This document shows positions 7,046 to 14,235 of a stretch of 25,178 nucleotides of DNA, in pieces. The position numbers and the translations under genes were made by a program. The notes under the pieces were generated by a model. That model saw nothing but the letters and a program-made list of their open reading frames with translations. It ran no database searches and had not been told where the DNA came from. Source of the DNA: an uncultured Collinsella sp. (lineage in GTDB: Bacteria > Actinomycetota > Coriobacteriia > Coriobacteriales > Coriobacteriaceae); the NCBI GenBank assembly GCA_902479075.1, contig CABSNK010000025.1, positions 1 through 25,178 of the forward strand, given 5' to 3'. How positions within the stretch are numbered: position 1 is the stretch's first letter; each line of letters begins with the position of its first letter.

Positions 7046-7669
7046 TTAGTGAGTATTTTGTTTTATCGTGGGAGGTCTGTGAGCGTCTCTAAGCTGCTTT
7101 TCAAGGTTGCGATATCTACGTGCTTCGCCCTTGTTCCCGCTGCTCTCATATTGATATGAAAGCAGCAGATAGAGCTTTCCGCGTAACCCAAGGTCGTTCG
7201 TATCCAGCATAGCTTCCATCTCATCGATCTTATCATGCCGACGGCAAAAGACTATGTCGTAGGTCAATTGACTGTCCGCCAAAATGCCCTTCGACACGAT
7301 GGGGCGCATCTCTTCCAACATGGACGCCGCCCGCTTCCGGTCACCCGTCTTGATATAGAAATTAAAGGCGCGAACCGCAAGCTGTCGACGTTGTTTATCG
7401 CTGCACGACATCTCCAGCAAGTGGTCAAGCATTCGATCTGCATATGCGTCCATATCAGCAGCTTCATAGATCGTGAAACGCAGGTAATACTGCTTATACG
7501 TAGACATTACTATACGCGCAAGTTTGCGATCGAGCAGGTTTATGCAATCTTGGTATAAGCCCAAGTTAAACAATACCTGCAATTTCATATCGAAGTATTT
7601 TTTCGCTCCTTCGGTCACAGCGAAATAAGCCACGACAACACAAATGAACAGGACGATCCAAAATGGCAT
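7046..7669 (-). CDS. Membrane-anchored TPR-like protein of unknown function inside the PTS operon
   Basis: A 207-residue protein I do not recognise by name. Residues 2-19 form one hydrophobic N-terminal segment (PFWIVLFICVVVAYFAV). The rest is helical, with TPR-like pairs such as LFNLGLYQDCINLL (33-46), FYIKTGDRKRAASMLEEM and LLLSYQYESSGNKGEARRY. The segment is followed by a Lys/Arg-containing stretch and the C-terminus is basic, which suggests that the repeats face the cytoplasm. GAAGGGA lies about ten bases upstream of the ATG. It sits between IID (after a terminator-like hairpin) and IIA, on the same strand. It may scaffold or modulate the transporter or signal its state; that is inference. 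Standard mannose-family PTS operons do not have this gene. Confidence 0.7.
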   Translation of the reverse strand: MPFWIVLFICVVVAYFAVTEGAKKYFDMKLQVLFNLGLYQDCINLLDRKLARIVMSTYKQYYLRFTIYEAADMDAYADRMLDHLLEMSCSDKQRRQLAVRAFNFYIKTGDRKRAASMLEEMRPIVSKGILADSQLTYDIVFCRRHDKIDEMEAMLDTNDLGLRGKLYLLLSYQYESSGNKGEARRYRNLEKQLRDAHRPPTIKQNTH

Positions 7670-7751
7670 TGCACTATATTCCCTTCAAGGCAGCCTTAAG
7701 GAATTAATCGAACACGATGACTGCATAACCGCCTATGAACAGCGGTGTCCG

Positions 7752-7815
7752 ACAAAACAAAAGAGGCGCACACTCCAGGGGATATGGCGATAAAGTCGCC
7801 TTGGAGGTGTGCGCC
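7752..7815 (-). terminator. Intra-operon terminator or attenuating hairpin after EIID
   Basis: On the minus strand GGCGCACACCTCCA (7815-7802) pairs with TGGAGTGTGCGCC (7777-7765), with an inner GGCGAC..CGCC hairpin, followed by TCTTTTGTTTT. It begins 42 bases after the EIID stop. It could partly end the GH35-IIB-IIC-IID transcript and lower expression of the TPR-like, IIA and gntR1 genes. Confidence 0.75.
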
Positions 7816-7857
7816 ACGTCTCAATTGAGGCTCAAATGCCGTGACAATATGGGGTAT

Positions 7858-8697
7858 TTAGCCCTTGCAAATGATACCGAATGCACCCAAGGCAATGGAC
7901 AGAACCAAGACGATAAAGATGGCCTTCGTCGAGGTCATGCCCTTCTTACCGAGGAGCCAGTATACGAAACCGACGAGTGCGGCAGGAACCAGCTTGGGGC
8001 AAATCATATTGCAGATGTTCTGCAAGTCAACGGTAACGCCGCCGATAACAGGCTTCGCCGCAATAACAATACCGACATTGGTTGCGACCAGAGCACCGAC
8101 CATAAAGACACCCATTACGGAGGCCGCGTCGGTCAACGCGTTCAGGCGATCGCTCATGGTGGTGACGAGCTTCATACCCTGCTCATAGGCCATGTGGGTC
8201 TGCTTGCAGCGGAACCAGTCAACAAGGATGTTCACGACGACCCAGATGAAGATACCCAAGGGGTTGCCGTTCATGGCCATATTGGCAGCCAGAGCGCCGA
8301 AAATGGTCGGGAGCAGCGAACCGAAGATGGAATCGCCGATGGAAGCCAGCGGTCCCATGAGACCAGTCTTGAGACCAGCAACAGCCTCGAGGCCCTCAAT
8401 GCCCTCCTCTTCCTCGATCGCCAAATCGATACCGGTGATGATCGTGTTGAGGAAGTTTGAGGTGTTGAAGAACGGTGCGCACTGGGCGCGGCAGGCTTCC
8501 TTTAGCTCCGGCGTGCCGTCGCCGTACAGCTTGCGCAGTGTGGGCAGGATAATCCAGAGATAACCAGAGTGTTGCATGCGCTCGTAGTTCCAACCATCCT
8601 GGAAACCAAGCAGGTTACGACGGTTGATCTGCGCAAGGTCGTCCTTGGTAATCTTGTAGCCAGTGGTGCCATTGGCGAGTTTCTCATTAGAGCTCAT
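7858..8697 (-). CDS. PTS mannose-family EIID component
   Basis: A 279-residue membrane subunit. Conserved IID features are INRRNLLGFQDGWNYERMQ near the N-terminus, FFNTSNFLNTIITGI, and the core GLKTGLMGPLASIGDSIFGS. Hydrophobic segments follow towards the C-terminus. With IIC it forms the transport channel in the cytoplasmic membrane. The start used here is the ATG at 8697, with GGAGGGAG nine bases upstream; the reading frame extends 50 codons further but only overlaps IIC. It overlaps the end of IIC by 11 bases, so translation is probably coupled. Confidence 0.92.
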   Translation of the reverse strand: MSSNEKLANGTTGYKITKDDLAQINRRNLLGFQDGWNYERMQHSGYLWIILPTLRKLYGDGTPELKEACRAQCAPFFNTSNFLNTIITGIDLAIEEEEGIEGLEAVAGLKTGLMGPLASIGDSIFGSLLPTIFGALAANMAMNGNPLGIFIWVVVNILVDWFRCKQTHMAYEQGMKLVTTMSDRLNALTDAASVMGVFMVGALVATNVGIVIAAKPVIGGVTVDLQNICNMICPKLVPAALVGFVYWLLGKKGMTSTKAIFIVLVLSIALGAFGIICKG

Positions 8698-9574
8698 CGT
8701 CGTCGTCTCCCTCCGCAGCGCCAGCAGCAGCGACGGGACGCTGGTTGTTCTTGTAGTACAGCAAAGACAGAGCAAAGCCAATAATAGCGATCGCCAGCAT
8801 CGACATGTTATTGAACATACCGACCATATCCACGGCGCCCTTACCAAGCGCGCCGTTCACAGCGACGATGTTGGCGTTGAGGTTCATGATGCTCGTGAAG
8901 GCCGTACCAAACAGGGCGGCAACTACAAAGCCGAGCAGCAGGTAGGCGACGTGCTTTTTGACCGGCAGGTAACGGAGCAGGATGGCGAAGCCAACAGCGG
9001 GCAAGGCACCGCCAGCAACAGACAGACCGTCACCCAGCCACTTCCAGTCGCCGTTAAGGGCGGTAGTGATGCCCTCGACCAAGCCCTGGCCAAATGCGAG
9101 AGCCAGGAAGACCGGAATCATGCGGGACAACATCCAGGAAACGGCACCGAGCAAGTAGTGTACGTTGTAGGCACCCCAGTTCATCTTCTCGATATCGGCA
9201 TCGCACATGTGACCGAAGAACGTGTTGGCGAAACGGCCGGCGATATCGGTGTAAACGAGAATGGCAGCGACAGGTACGCCGATGGCGGCAAGAGCCGTCT
9301 CGGGATTCATGCCCGCACCCACGGCAAAGGCAGTGGCGACCAGAGTGCCGGAGTTGGCATCGATACGAGAGGCGCCGCCAAAGGTACCAACGCCCAGGAC
9401 GGTGAGCTGCATGCTGCCGCCGATAAACAGGCCAGTCTGTAGGTCACCCATAATCAAACCGGTAATCATACCGGAGAAGACGGCTGAGCCGGCACAGGTG
9501 TACCAGTTCAGCTCATCCAGAATCTGATAACCCGCATACAGGGTTAACAGAAGAATCTGCCACCAAGCAATCAT
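8687..9574 (-). CDS. PTS mannose-family EIIC component
   Basis: A 295-residue integral membrane permease subunit. It starts with MIAWWQILLLTLYAGYQILD and has the IIC hallmark GLIMGDLQTGLFIGGSMQL (about residues 39-57) and GVGTFGGASRID. Several transmembrane segments follow, and the C-terminus ends in an acidic tail (EGDDDDEL). It binds the sugar and, with IID, carries it across the membrane while IIB phosphorylates it. AAGGAG precedes the start. It lies 93 bp after IIB. That gap holds a small GCCGTG..CACGG hairpin and the string AATACCAAT (9610-9618), which also occurs upstream of gntR2. Confidence 0.92.
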   Translation of the reverse strand: MIAWWQILLLTLYAGYQILDELNWYTCAGSAVFSGMITGLIMGDLQTGLFIGGSMQLTVLGVGTFGGASRIDANSGTLVATAFAVGAGMNPETALAAIGVPVAAILVYTDIAGRFANTFFGHMCDADIEKMNWGAYNVHYLLGAVSWMLSRMIPVFLALAFGQGLVEGITTALNGDWKWLGDGLSVAGGALPAVGFAILLRYLPVKKHVAYLLLGFVVAALFGTAFTSIMNLNANIVAVNGALGKGAVDMVGMFNNMSMLAIAIIGFALSLLYYKNNQRPVAAAGAAEGDDDDEL

Positions 9575-9667
9575 GGTAAACTCCTTATTTAAGGTGTAAC
9601 AGTTTCTACAATACCAATACGCTTATATAAACCGTGCATCCCCCTTCACGGCCTAGCGTTAATTCGA

Positions 9668-10132
9668 CTAGAGCGTGAGAGCCTCTGGGTTATCCTGCGG
9701 CGTCAGCTGAATGACAATAGGAAGATTATCGGCCTTGAGTTTGGCAAATGCGTCAAGGTCCCCCTGGTCGCAACTAATGTTGCGAGTCAGCTTCTTGACC
9801 GGCTCCATTGTCGTCATATTACCGACGATGAGCTGCTCAAGCTTAACACCTTGCTCCAAAAGTCGAACGTAGACCTCAGGCTTTTTCGCAACAATAAAGA
9901 GACGTTGCGCATCATATTTGCCAGCAGTGATGTTGGCAGCGGCCTTGTCGACAGGAAGCACGGACAACTTCACAGTTGCCGGGCAAGCCATGCGAAGAAC
10001 CTGCTTTTGGGTAGCATCTTGCGATACCTCGTCGTCAACTACCATGAAGCGGCTTACCTGACGGGCGTTAGACCAGAGGTTTGCCACCTGTCCGTGAATC
10101 AAGCGAAAGTCGACTCGTGCGCCTACAATCAT
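9668..10132 (-). CDS. PTS mannose-family EIIB component
   Basis: A 154-residue cytoplasmic phosphotransfer subunit. H13 in RLIHGQV (10-16) is the phosphorylation site expected for mannose-family IIB. VVDDEVSQD (31-39) and the C-terminal half fit the family. It passes phosphate from IIA to the incoming sugar. Its ATG is two bases past the GH35 stop and its AAGGAG lies inside the last codons of that gene, so it is translationally coupled to the glycosidase. The pairing of GH35 and a IIB gene is also found in the pneumococcal bgaC cluster. Confidence 0.92.
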   Translation of the reverse strand: MIVGARVDFRLIHGQVANLWSNARQVSRFMVVDDEVSQDATQKQVLRMACPATVKLSVLPVDKAAANITAGKYDAQRLFIVAKKPEVYVRLLEQGVKLEQLIVGNMTTMEPVKKLTRNISCDQGDLDAFAKLKADNLPIVIQLTPQDNPEALTL

Positions 10133-10134
10133 TT

Positions 10135-11931
10135 CTACTCAACTCCTTCTTGTTCAAGTGTACGGATAACGGGCTCAGAGCGAAGGGAGATTTTCGCATC
10201 ATACACGCCCTCTGTTTCGAACATAACGAGCTCATTGGTACCAGGGTGCAATAAACCGTGCGGAACATAGAGCGTCATGATGGGACCCTTATCCCAAAAA
10301 CGTCCGACATTCGTTCCGTTTACGAATGCCACACCCTTTCCAAAACCCGTAGTGTCGATAAAGGTATCAGCCGGCTCAGAAATATCAAACTTTGCGCGGT
10401 AAAAGGAAGGTTGCCCCTCTACCCAGCCGGCGGAATAATCAAGATTATCGATGTTATCGAGTGGCAGACAACGCATCTCCCAACCGGTAACAAAGTGAAG
10501 ATCAACGCAAACTCCTGTCCTAATGCCCTTATGCTGCGTATCAGCGAGCAATTTGTGACCATAATTGACGCGACCCATATCCTCGGTCAGAACATCCAGG
10601 CGGTTTTGTTCACAGGGAAGAACGCAGTGAATATCTTCCCCGATGTGCTCCTGATACTGCGTCGCCACTTTGTCACCGTTCACAAACACCTGTGCACGGT
10701 CGCGGGCGTCAATAACCCGAATACGCTCTTCATCTGCACGGTCACGCTCGACAGTCGTGGTATATAACGTATATCCATACGACTGACCCATCTCTTCCAT
10801 GGGCATAGGATATTGGGCTTCAATCGGCTCCGAAAGAATATCGAGCACATTAAAGAGACTTACGCGCTCACTCACCGAAATATCGGGCATGGAAAACGCC
10901 TTTTTTGTTAACGGCTTGCTTTGCGCGATATCGGGATACAGCTCGTGAACTGTCCTTTGAATTGCGAAGTATTTCTCGGTCGGGTTGCCCTGTTCGTCCA
11001 ATGGAGCATCGTAGTCATATGATGTCACCTGGTGCAGGTCATGTGTATGGCGTGCAGAACATCCGTTCATAAATCCAAAGTTGGTGCCTCCATGAAACAT
11101 GTAGAGGTTTAAAGATCCTCCAAGCTCGAGCACCTCGCGAACGCAAGAGGCAAGATCTTCGGGATCGCGTCTGATGACGTTCTCCCCATAGCGATTGAAC
11201 CAGCCGTCCCACAACTCCATGCACATAAGAGGCCATTGTTTTCCATGCTCCTTGTGAAAAGCAGAAAGAGCCTCAAAGTTCTCCTTTGCATGAGAACCAA
11301 AGTTGCCGGTGCACAACACATCATCGTCAATGAGCGTACCGGCACGAAGACACCCACGCCACGGACCATCGGAAGTACAAAGGGGCACGGAAACCCCACG
11401 CTCGACCATAAGGCGACGAATCGCGCGAAGATAGTCCTTATCCTCGCAATATGATCCATACTCGTTTTCAACCTGCATCATGATGATGTTTCCGCCCTTG
11501 TCAATCTGACGCGGGACGAGTATCGGCATGAGATGGTCGTAGTAATGCGCAACGTGAGCAAGAAACTTGGGGTCGCTGCTACGCGGTCTCATATCATGTT
11601 GGCTCAGCAGCCATGCTGGCATGCCGCCAAATTCCCATTCTGCGCAAATAAACGGAGAGGGCCGAACAATTGCATACAGACCGAGTGACGCTGCCTCATC
11701 AAGAAATGCCGCCAAATCAATTGAACCAGAAAAATCGAAGACGCCAGGCTTTGGCTCATGAAGATTCCACGGTACATACGTTTCGACCGTATTAAACCCA
11801 AGAGCCTTAAGGTTATAGAGCGAGTGGTGCCAGTCGCTCGGATGAACACGCATATAGTGAATCGCCCCCGACAAGATGGTGAACGGCTCATCATCGAGTA
11901 GGAATTGATTGGTGATCTTAAACGAATGCAT
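10135..11931 (-). CDS. bgaC: GH35 beta-galactosidase (BgaC type)
   Basis: A 598-residue glycoside hydrolase family 35 enzyme, close in length to pneumococcal BgaC. The catalytic barrel spans about residues 1-330, with SGAIHYMRV (21-29), TYVPWNLHEP (51-60), RPSPFICAEWEFGG (90-103), the acid/base E157 in QVENEYGSY (153-161) and the likely nucleophile E239 in CMELWDGWF (237-245). FHGGTNFGFMNG follows. The last ~270 residues fit the beta-sandwich domains of the family. There is no signal peptide, so it probably cleaves beta-galactosides such as galacto-N-biose or lacto-N-biose inside the cell. Preferred linkage (beta-1,3) is inferred from BgaC. GGGAG lies five bases before the ATG. It is first in the PTS operon, with a promoter and operator about 225-270 bp upstream. 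Confidence 0.9.
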   Translation of the reverse strand: MHSFKITNQFLLDDEPFTILSGAIHYMRVHPSDWHHSLYNLKALGFNTVETYVPWNLHEPKPGVFDFSGSIDLAAFLDEAASLGLYAIVRPSPFICAEWEFGGMPAWLLSQHDMRPRSSDPKFLAHVAHYYDHLMPILVPRQIDKGGNIIMMQVENEYGSYCEDKDYLRAIRRLMVERGVSVPLCTSDGPWRGCLRAGTLIDDDVLCTGNFGSHAKENFEALSAFHKEHGKQWPLMCMELWDGWFNRYGENVIRRDPEDLASCVREVLELGGSLNLYMFHGGTNFGFMNGCSARHTHDLHQVTSYDYDAPLDEQGNPTEKYFAIQRTVHELYPDIAQSKPLTKKAFSMPDISVSERVSLFNVLDILSEPIEAQYPMPMEEMGQSYGYTLYTTTVERDRADEERIRVIDARDRAQVFVNGDKVATQYQEHIGEDIHCVLPCEQNRLDVLTEDMGRVNYGHKLLADTQHKGIRTGVCVDLHFVTGWEMRCLPLDNIDNLDYSAGWVEGQPSFYRAKFDISEPADTFIDTTGFGKGVAFVNGTNVGRFWDKGPIMTLYVPHGLLHPGTNELVMFETEGVYDAKISLRSEPVIRTLEQEGVE

Positions 11932-12154
11932 GCTACTCCCGATCTTCGTGCTCTACGACGCGGATGCTGGTTCATTGACCCTCAGCCAAACGCCTTGCCT
12001 ATTATGGACGCATTAACGCAATTATGTAGACAGAATCTGAAGTGGTCCGTAAACGGTAGCGAAATGACGATGAACGGCTTTAATGAACAAAATATAAACC
12101 CGCTGGTAAATTACTTTTTAACTATAGATTTCTAACGATTCTATATTTGAAAGG

Positions 12155-12166
12155 TGGTATGTACCA
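12155..12166. promoter_or_regulatory. Candidate GntR/HutC operator of the GH35-PTS operon
   Basis: The 12-mer TGGTATGTACCA has five-base inverted arms TGGTA/TACCA around two bases. It starts exactly 10 bases downstream of the proposed -10 element, the same spacing as the operator at 14999-15010. The pattern agrees with the TGGT-n-ACCA sites known for NagR/YvoA/DasR regulators. Confidence 0.65.
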
Positions 12167-12176
12167 GCTATCTACT

Positions 12177-12204
12177 ATTTTCTACCTGTTACATTATGTT
12201 TCAA
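12177..12204 (-). promoter_or_regulatory. Candidate promoter of the GH35-PTS operon
   Basis: Minus strand: TTGAAA (-35, 12204-12199), 16-base spacer, GAAAAT (-10, 12182-12177). A start near 12170 would overlap the operator and leave a leader of about 240 bases before the ATG at 11931. The gap 11932-12300 is AT-rich and holds no gene I can support. Confidence 0.5.
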
Positions 12205-12302
12205 TCGTATTTCTTCAAATGTTTATCTACTTTGTTGTTGCCGATTTGAGTGCGCGTGCGCCAACCCAAGCATCGTCACGGCTTCAGCTCCCCTATTCAT
12301 AA

Positions 12303-12354
12303 ACATAAAACCCCGCCAAACGTGATTCCCCTAGGGAAAACACGCTTGGCGGGG
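12303..12354 (-). terminator. Terminator of the nagA2-yhcH operon
   Basis: Minus strand: CCCCGCCAAGCGTG (12354-12341) pairs with CACGTTTGGCGGGG (12324-12311), one G-U pair, with an inner TTCCC/GGGAA stem, followed by TTTTATGTTT. It begins 63 bases after the yhcH stop and is preceded by the palindrome at 12359-12386. Confidence 0.88.
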
Positions 12355-12358
12355 TCGT

Positions 12359-12386
12359 GGCGTGATTCCCCTAGGGGAATCACGCC
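12359..12386. repeat. Perfect 28-bp palindrome centred on CTAG
   Basis: GGCGTGATTCCCC, TA, GGGGAATCACGCC form a perfect 28-base inverted repeat. Its core CGTGATTCCCCTAGGG is repeated in the adjacent terminator hairpin (12321-12336). A 26-bp version stands at 207-232 in the cassette remnant. Confidence 0.93.
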
Positions 12387-12416
12387 ATCAGACAAACGGT
12401 TCAGCCGAGCAGCGCG

Positions 12417-12890
12417 CTACTCCTCCCAGTAAGCGTCGGCAAGCAGCTTAAAGCAGATCTTCTTGACCGGCTGCGCCCCATCGCCCGGGAACTCGAGCGT
12501 GGGCATGTGAGGCTCGCCGGCAACGAACAGTGCAAACTTGTCGTCAGCAAGATCGCCGGCGATCGAAGCGTCGGAATCGACCAGATCGTAGTCGTCCTTC
12601 TCGTCAAACTCCTGGACCAGCGTCAGGCTGCCCGTGGCGACCTTAAAGGCCTCGCGACCCTCGACGTCGATCTGCAGGTCGTGATAGCGCTGATGCGTCT
12701 CGTAATGAGCCTCAGCCTCGGGACGCGTCGTGGGAGCCATGACGTTCGCAAAGACCTTGTCGCCCAGAATCGGATGGCTGCCGACCTCGAGCTCCGCCGG
12801 GTCGTTCTCCTCGAGCCAGTCGATCAGCACGTCGAGGCCCTTGAGCATTCCGCGATATTCCTCGATATCGCCTAATGCACCGTAAATCAT
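12417..12890 (-). CDS. yhcH: YhcH/YjgK/YiaL-family protein
   Basis: A 157-residue cupin-like protein of the YhcH (DUF386) family; 150-160 residues is the normal length. AHYETHQRYHDLQ (61-73) holds the conserved Glu/His/Asp cluster thought to bind metal, and H128 in GEPHMP (125-130) is a further candidate ligand. Relatives occur in sialic-acid and amino-sugar operons (E. coli yhcH in the nan operon) and have been linked to sugar anomer or ring-form exchange. Here it is last in an operon, 32 bp after nagA copy 2, with AAAGGGG before its ATG. A role in handling sialic acid or N-acetylhexosamine intermediates fits, but no other sialic-acid genes are visible in the window. The last nine codons recur in the remnant at 264-293. 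Confidence 0.85.
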   Translation of the reverse strand: MIYGALGDIEEYRGMLKGLDVLIDWLEENDPAELEVGSHPILGDKVFANVMAPTTRPEAEAHYETHQRYHDLQIDVEGREAFKVATGSLTLVQEFDEKDDYDLVDSDASIAGDLADDKFALFVAGEPHMPTLEFPGDGAQPVKKICFKLLADAYWEE

Positions 12891-12922
12891 CTAAATCCCC
12901 TTTCGGATCGTTTCCTTGGCGG

Positions 12923-14092
12923 CTACTCGGCAAACGCGTTGCCGACGCTGTTGCCACCCACATACGTCTCGACCAGGGTAAGGTCGGGATTGAACACGAC
13001 AAAGTCGGCGTCGCGACCGGGCATAATGCTGCCACATTTATCCTCGACGTGAGCAGAGCGCGCGGGCACCTCGGTCGCCATGCGAATGGCGATATCGGCG
13101 CTCGCAAGACCCCAGTCGACGATGTTCTTTACGCCCTGTGCGAGCGTGAGCACCGAACCGGCGATAGCAGAGCCATCGGCGAGCCAGCAAAGGTTGTCCT
13201 TCATAACGACGTCCATGCCGCCGCTGGTGTACTTGCCCTCGGGCATGCCGCCGCAACCCAGGCAGTCGGTAATCAGCACCGTGTGCTGCCAGCCCTTGGC
13301 CTGCAGCAAGGCCTTGATAGCAGCGGGGTTCACGTGTTTGCCGTCGCAAATGATCTCGGCATAGGTATTGGGCGTGGTCATAGCGGCGCCGACGACACCG
13401 GGCTCACGGTGATGCAGACCACGCTGGCCGTTGTAGGTATGCGTAAAGCAGCTGGCGCCAGCATTGATAGCGGCGGCACACTCATCATAGGTGGCATCGG
13501 AGTGGCCAATGCAGGTCACGACGCCCTTTGCGCTCAGAGCCGCGGCATAAGCGGCAGCGCCATCGCGCTCGGCCGCCATGGCGCTCTTGACGATACGACC
13601 GCCGGCGGCCTCCTGCCACTCGTCAAAAACTTCCTCGGACGGGTCGATCAGATAAGCGGGGTTCTGGGCGCCCACATGCTTCATGGTAAAGAACGGACCC
13701 TCCAGGTAGATGCCCTGAATACGAGCACCGCAAAACTCGGGTCCGCGCTCTTCGTCCGCCTGCGCAATGGCAGCGCAGGCGTCCTTGATCTGCTCCACGC
13801 CGTCGGTAAAGGTCGTAGGCAGCCAGCTGGTGGTACCACGACGAGCGAGCTCGGTCGAGCTGATGTTGATACCCTCGGCATCGTTATCGGTCGTGGCATG
13901 GTTATAGAAGCCATGAATGTGGGTGTCCACCATGCCCGGCGCAATCCATGTACCCGAATAATCTTTGATCTCGCAAGCGGGCTCATCGGCCTGCCAAGGG
14001 CCAAAGACGCCGTCTTCGACCATCAGGAAGCCGCCCAGCTGCGGCCCCGCCGGCAAAAAGAACTTGTCGGCCTTGATAGCATACGTGCTCAT
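12923..14092 (-). CDS. nagA: N-acetylglucosamine-6-phosphate deacetylase, copy 2
   Basis: A 389-residue NagA with the same metal and catalytic residues as copy 1: DTHIHG (H58, H60), LEGPF (E131), GHSDA (H197), THTYN (H218) and ITDC (D276). About 93% identical to copy 1 without gaps. Most differences are conservative, clustered near residues 22-76 and 368-388; charge-changing examples are G115E, R158E and S287K. It removes acetate from GlcNAc-6-P delivered by the NagE-type PTS encoded upstream. GGGAG precedes the ATG. The 143 bp between gntR2 and this gene may hold its promoter, but I could not identify convincing boxes. It is followed by yhcH in the same operon. Confidence 0.94.
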   Translation of the reverse strand: MSTYAIKADKFFLPAGPQLGGFLMVEDGVFGPWQADEPACEIKDYSGTWIAPGMVDTHIHGFYNHATTDNDAEGINISSTELARRGTTSWLPTTFTDGVEQIKDACAAIAQADEERGPEFCGARIQGIYLEGPFFTMKHVGAQNPAYLIDPSEEVFDEWQEAAGGRIVKSAMAAERDGAAAYAAALSAKGVVTCIGHSDATYDECAAAINAGASCFTHTYNGQRGLHHREPGVVGAAMTTPNTYAEIICDGKHVNPAAIKALLQAKGWQHTVLITDCLGCGGMPEGKYTSGGMDVVMKDNLCWLADGSAIAGSVLTLAQGVKNIVDWGLASADIAIRMATEVPARSAHVEDKCGSIMPGRDADFVVFNPDLTLVETYVGGNSVGNAFAE

Positions 14093-14235
14093 CTATGCTC
14101 CCGTACCCGCAGTGCGTTTTAGGGCGGATCAAAAACCACTGCATTGTTAATTCGAGCGATTGTTCGTTGCCTTCTACCGCTTGGCACATTTTGCACCCGC
14201 CGCAAAACACGCCAAGCCGTTTATACCCAATAACT

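Larger units (their letters stand above)
12235..12416. repeat. Intact copy of the segment duplicated at 87-263
   Basis: This is the downstream flank of yhcH, with two stacked hairpins. It matches 87-263 next to the tRNA gene, and the match continues into the 3' ends of yhcH and nagA. It carries no coding sequence. Confidence 0.85.

Noticed and set aside
8698..8847. A 50-codon N-terminal extension of PTS IID
   Set aside because: It lies wholly inside IIC and is Cys/Ser/Leu-rich out-of-frame sequence; GGAGGGAG marks the ATG at 8697.
12875..14122. A 415-codon open frame on the plus strand opposite nagA copy 2, with similar long frames opposite nagA copy 1 (3213-4124), agaS (4451-5608) and icd (18938-20506)
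   Set aside because: These are shadows of codon bias in GC-rich coding DNA. The minus-strand proteins have clear family motifs and ribosome sites; the plus-strand translations are low-complexity Gly/Ala/His/Val-rich with no recognisable motif.
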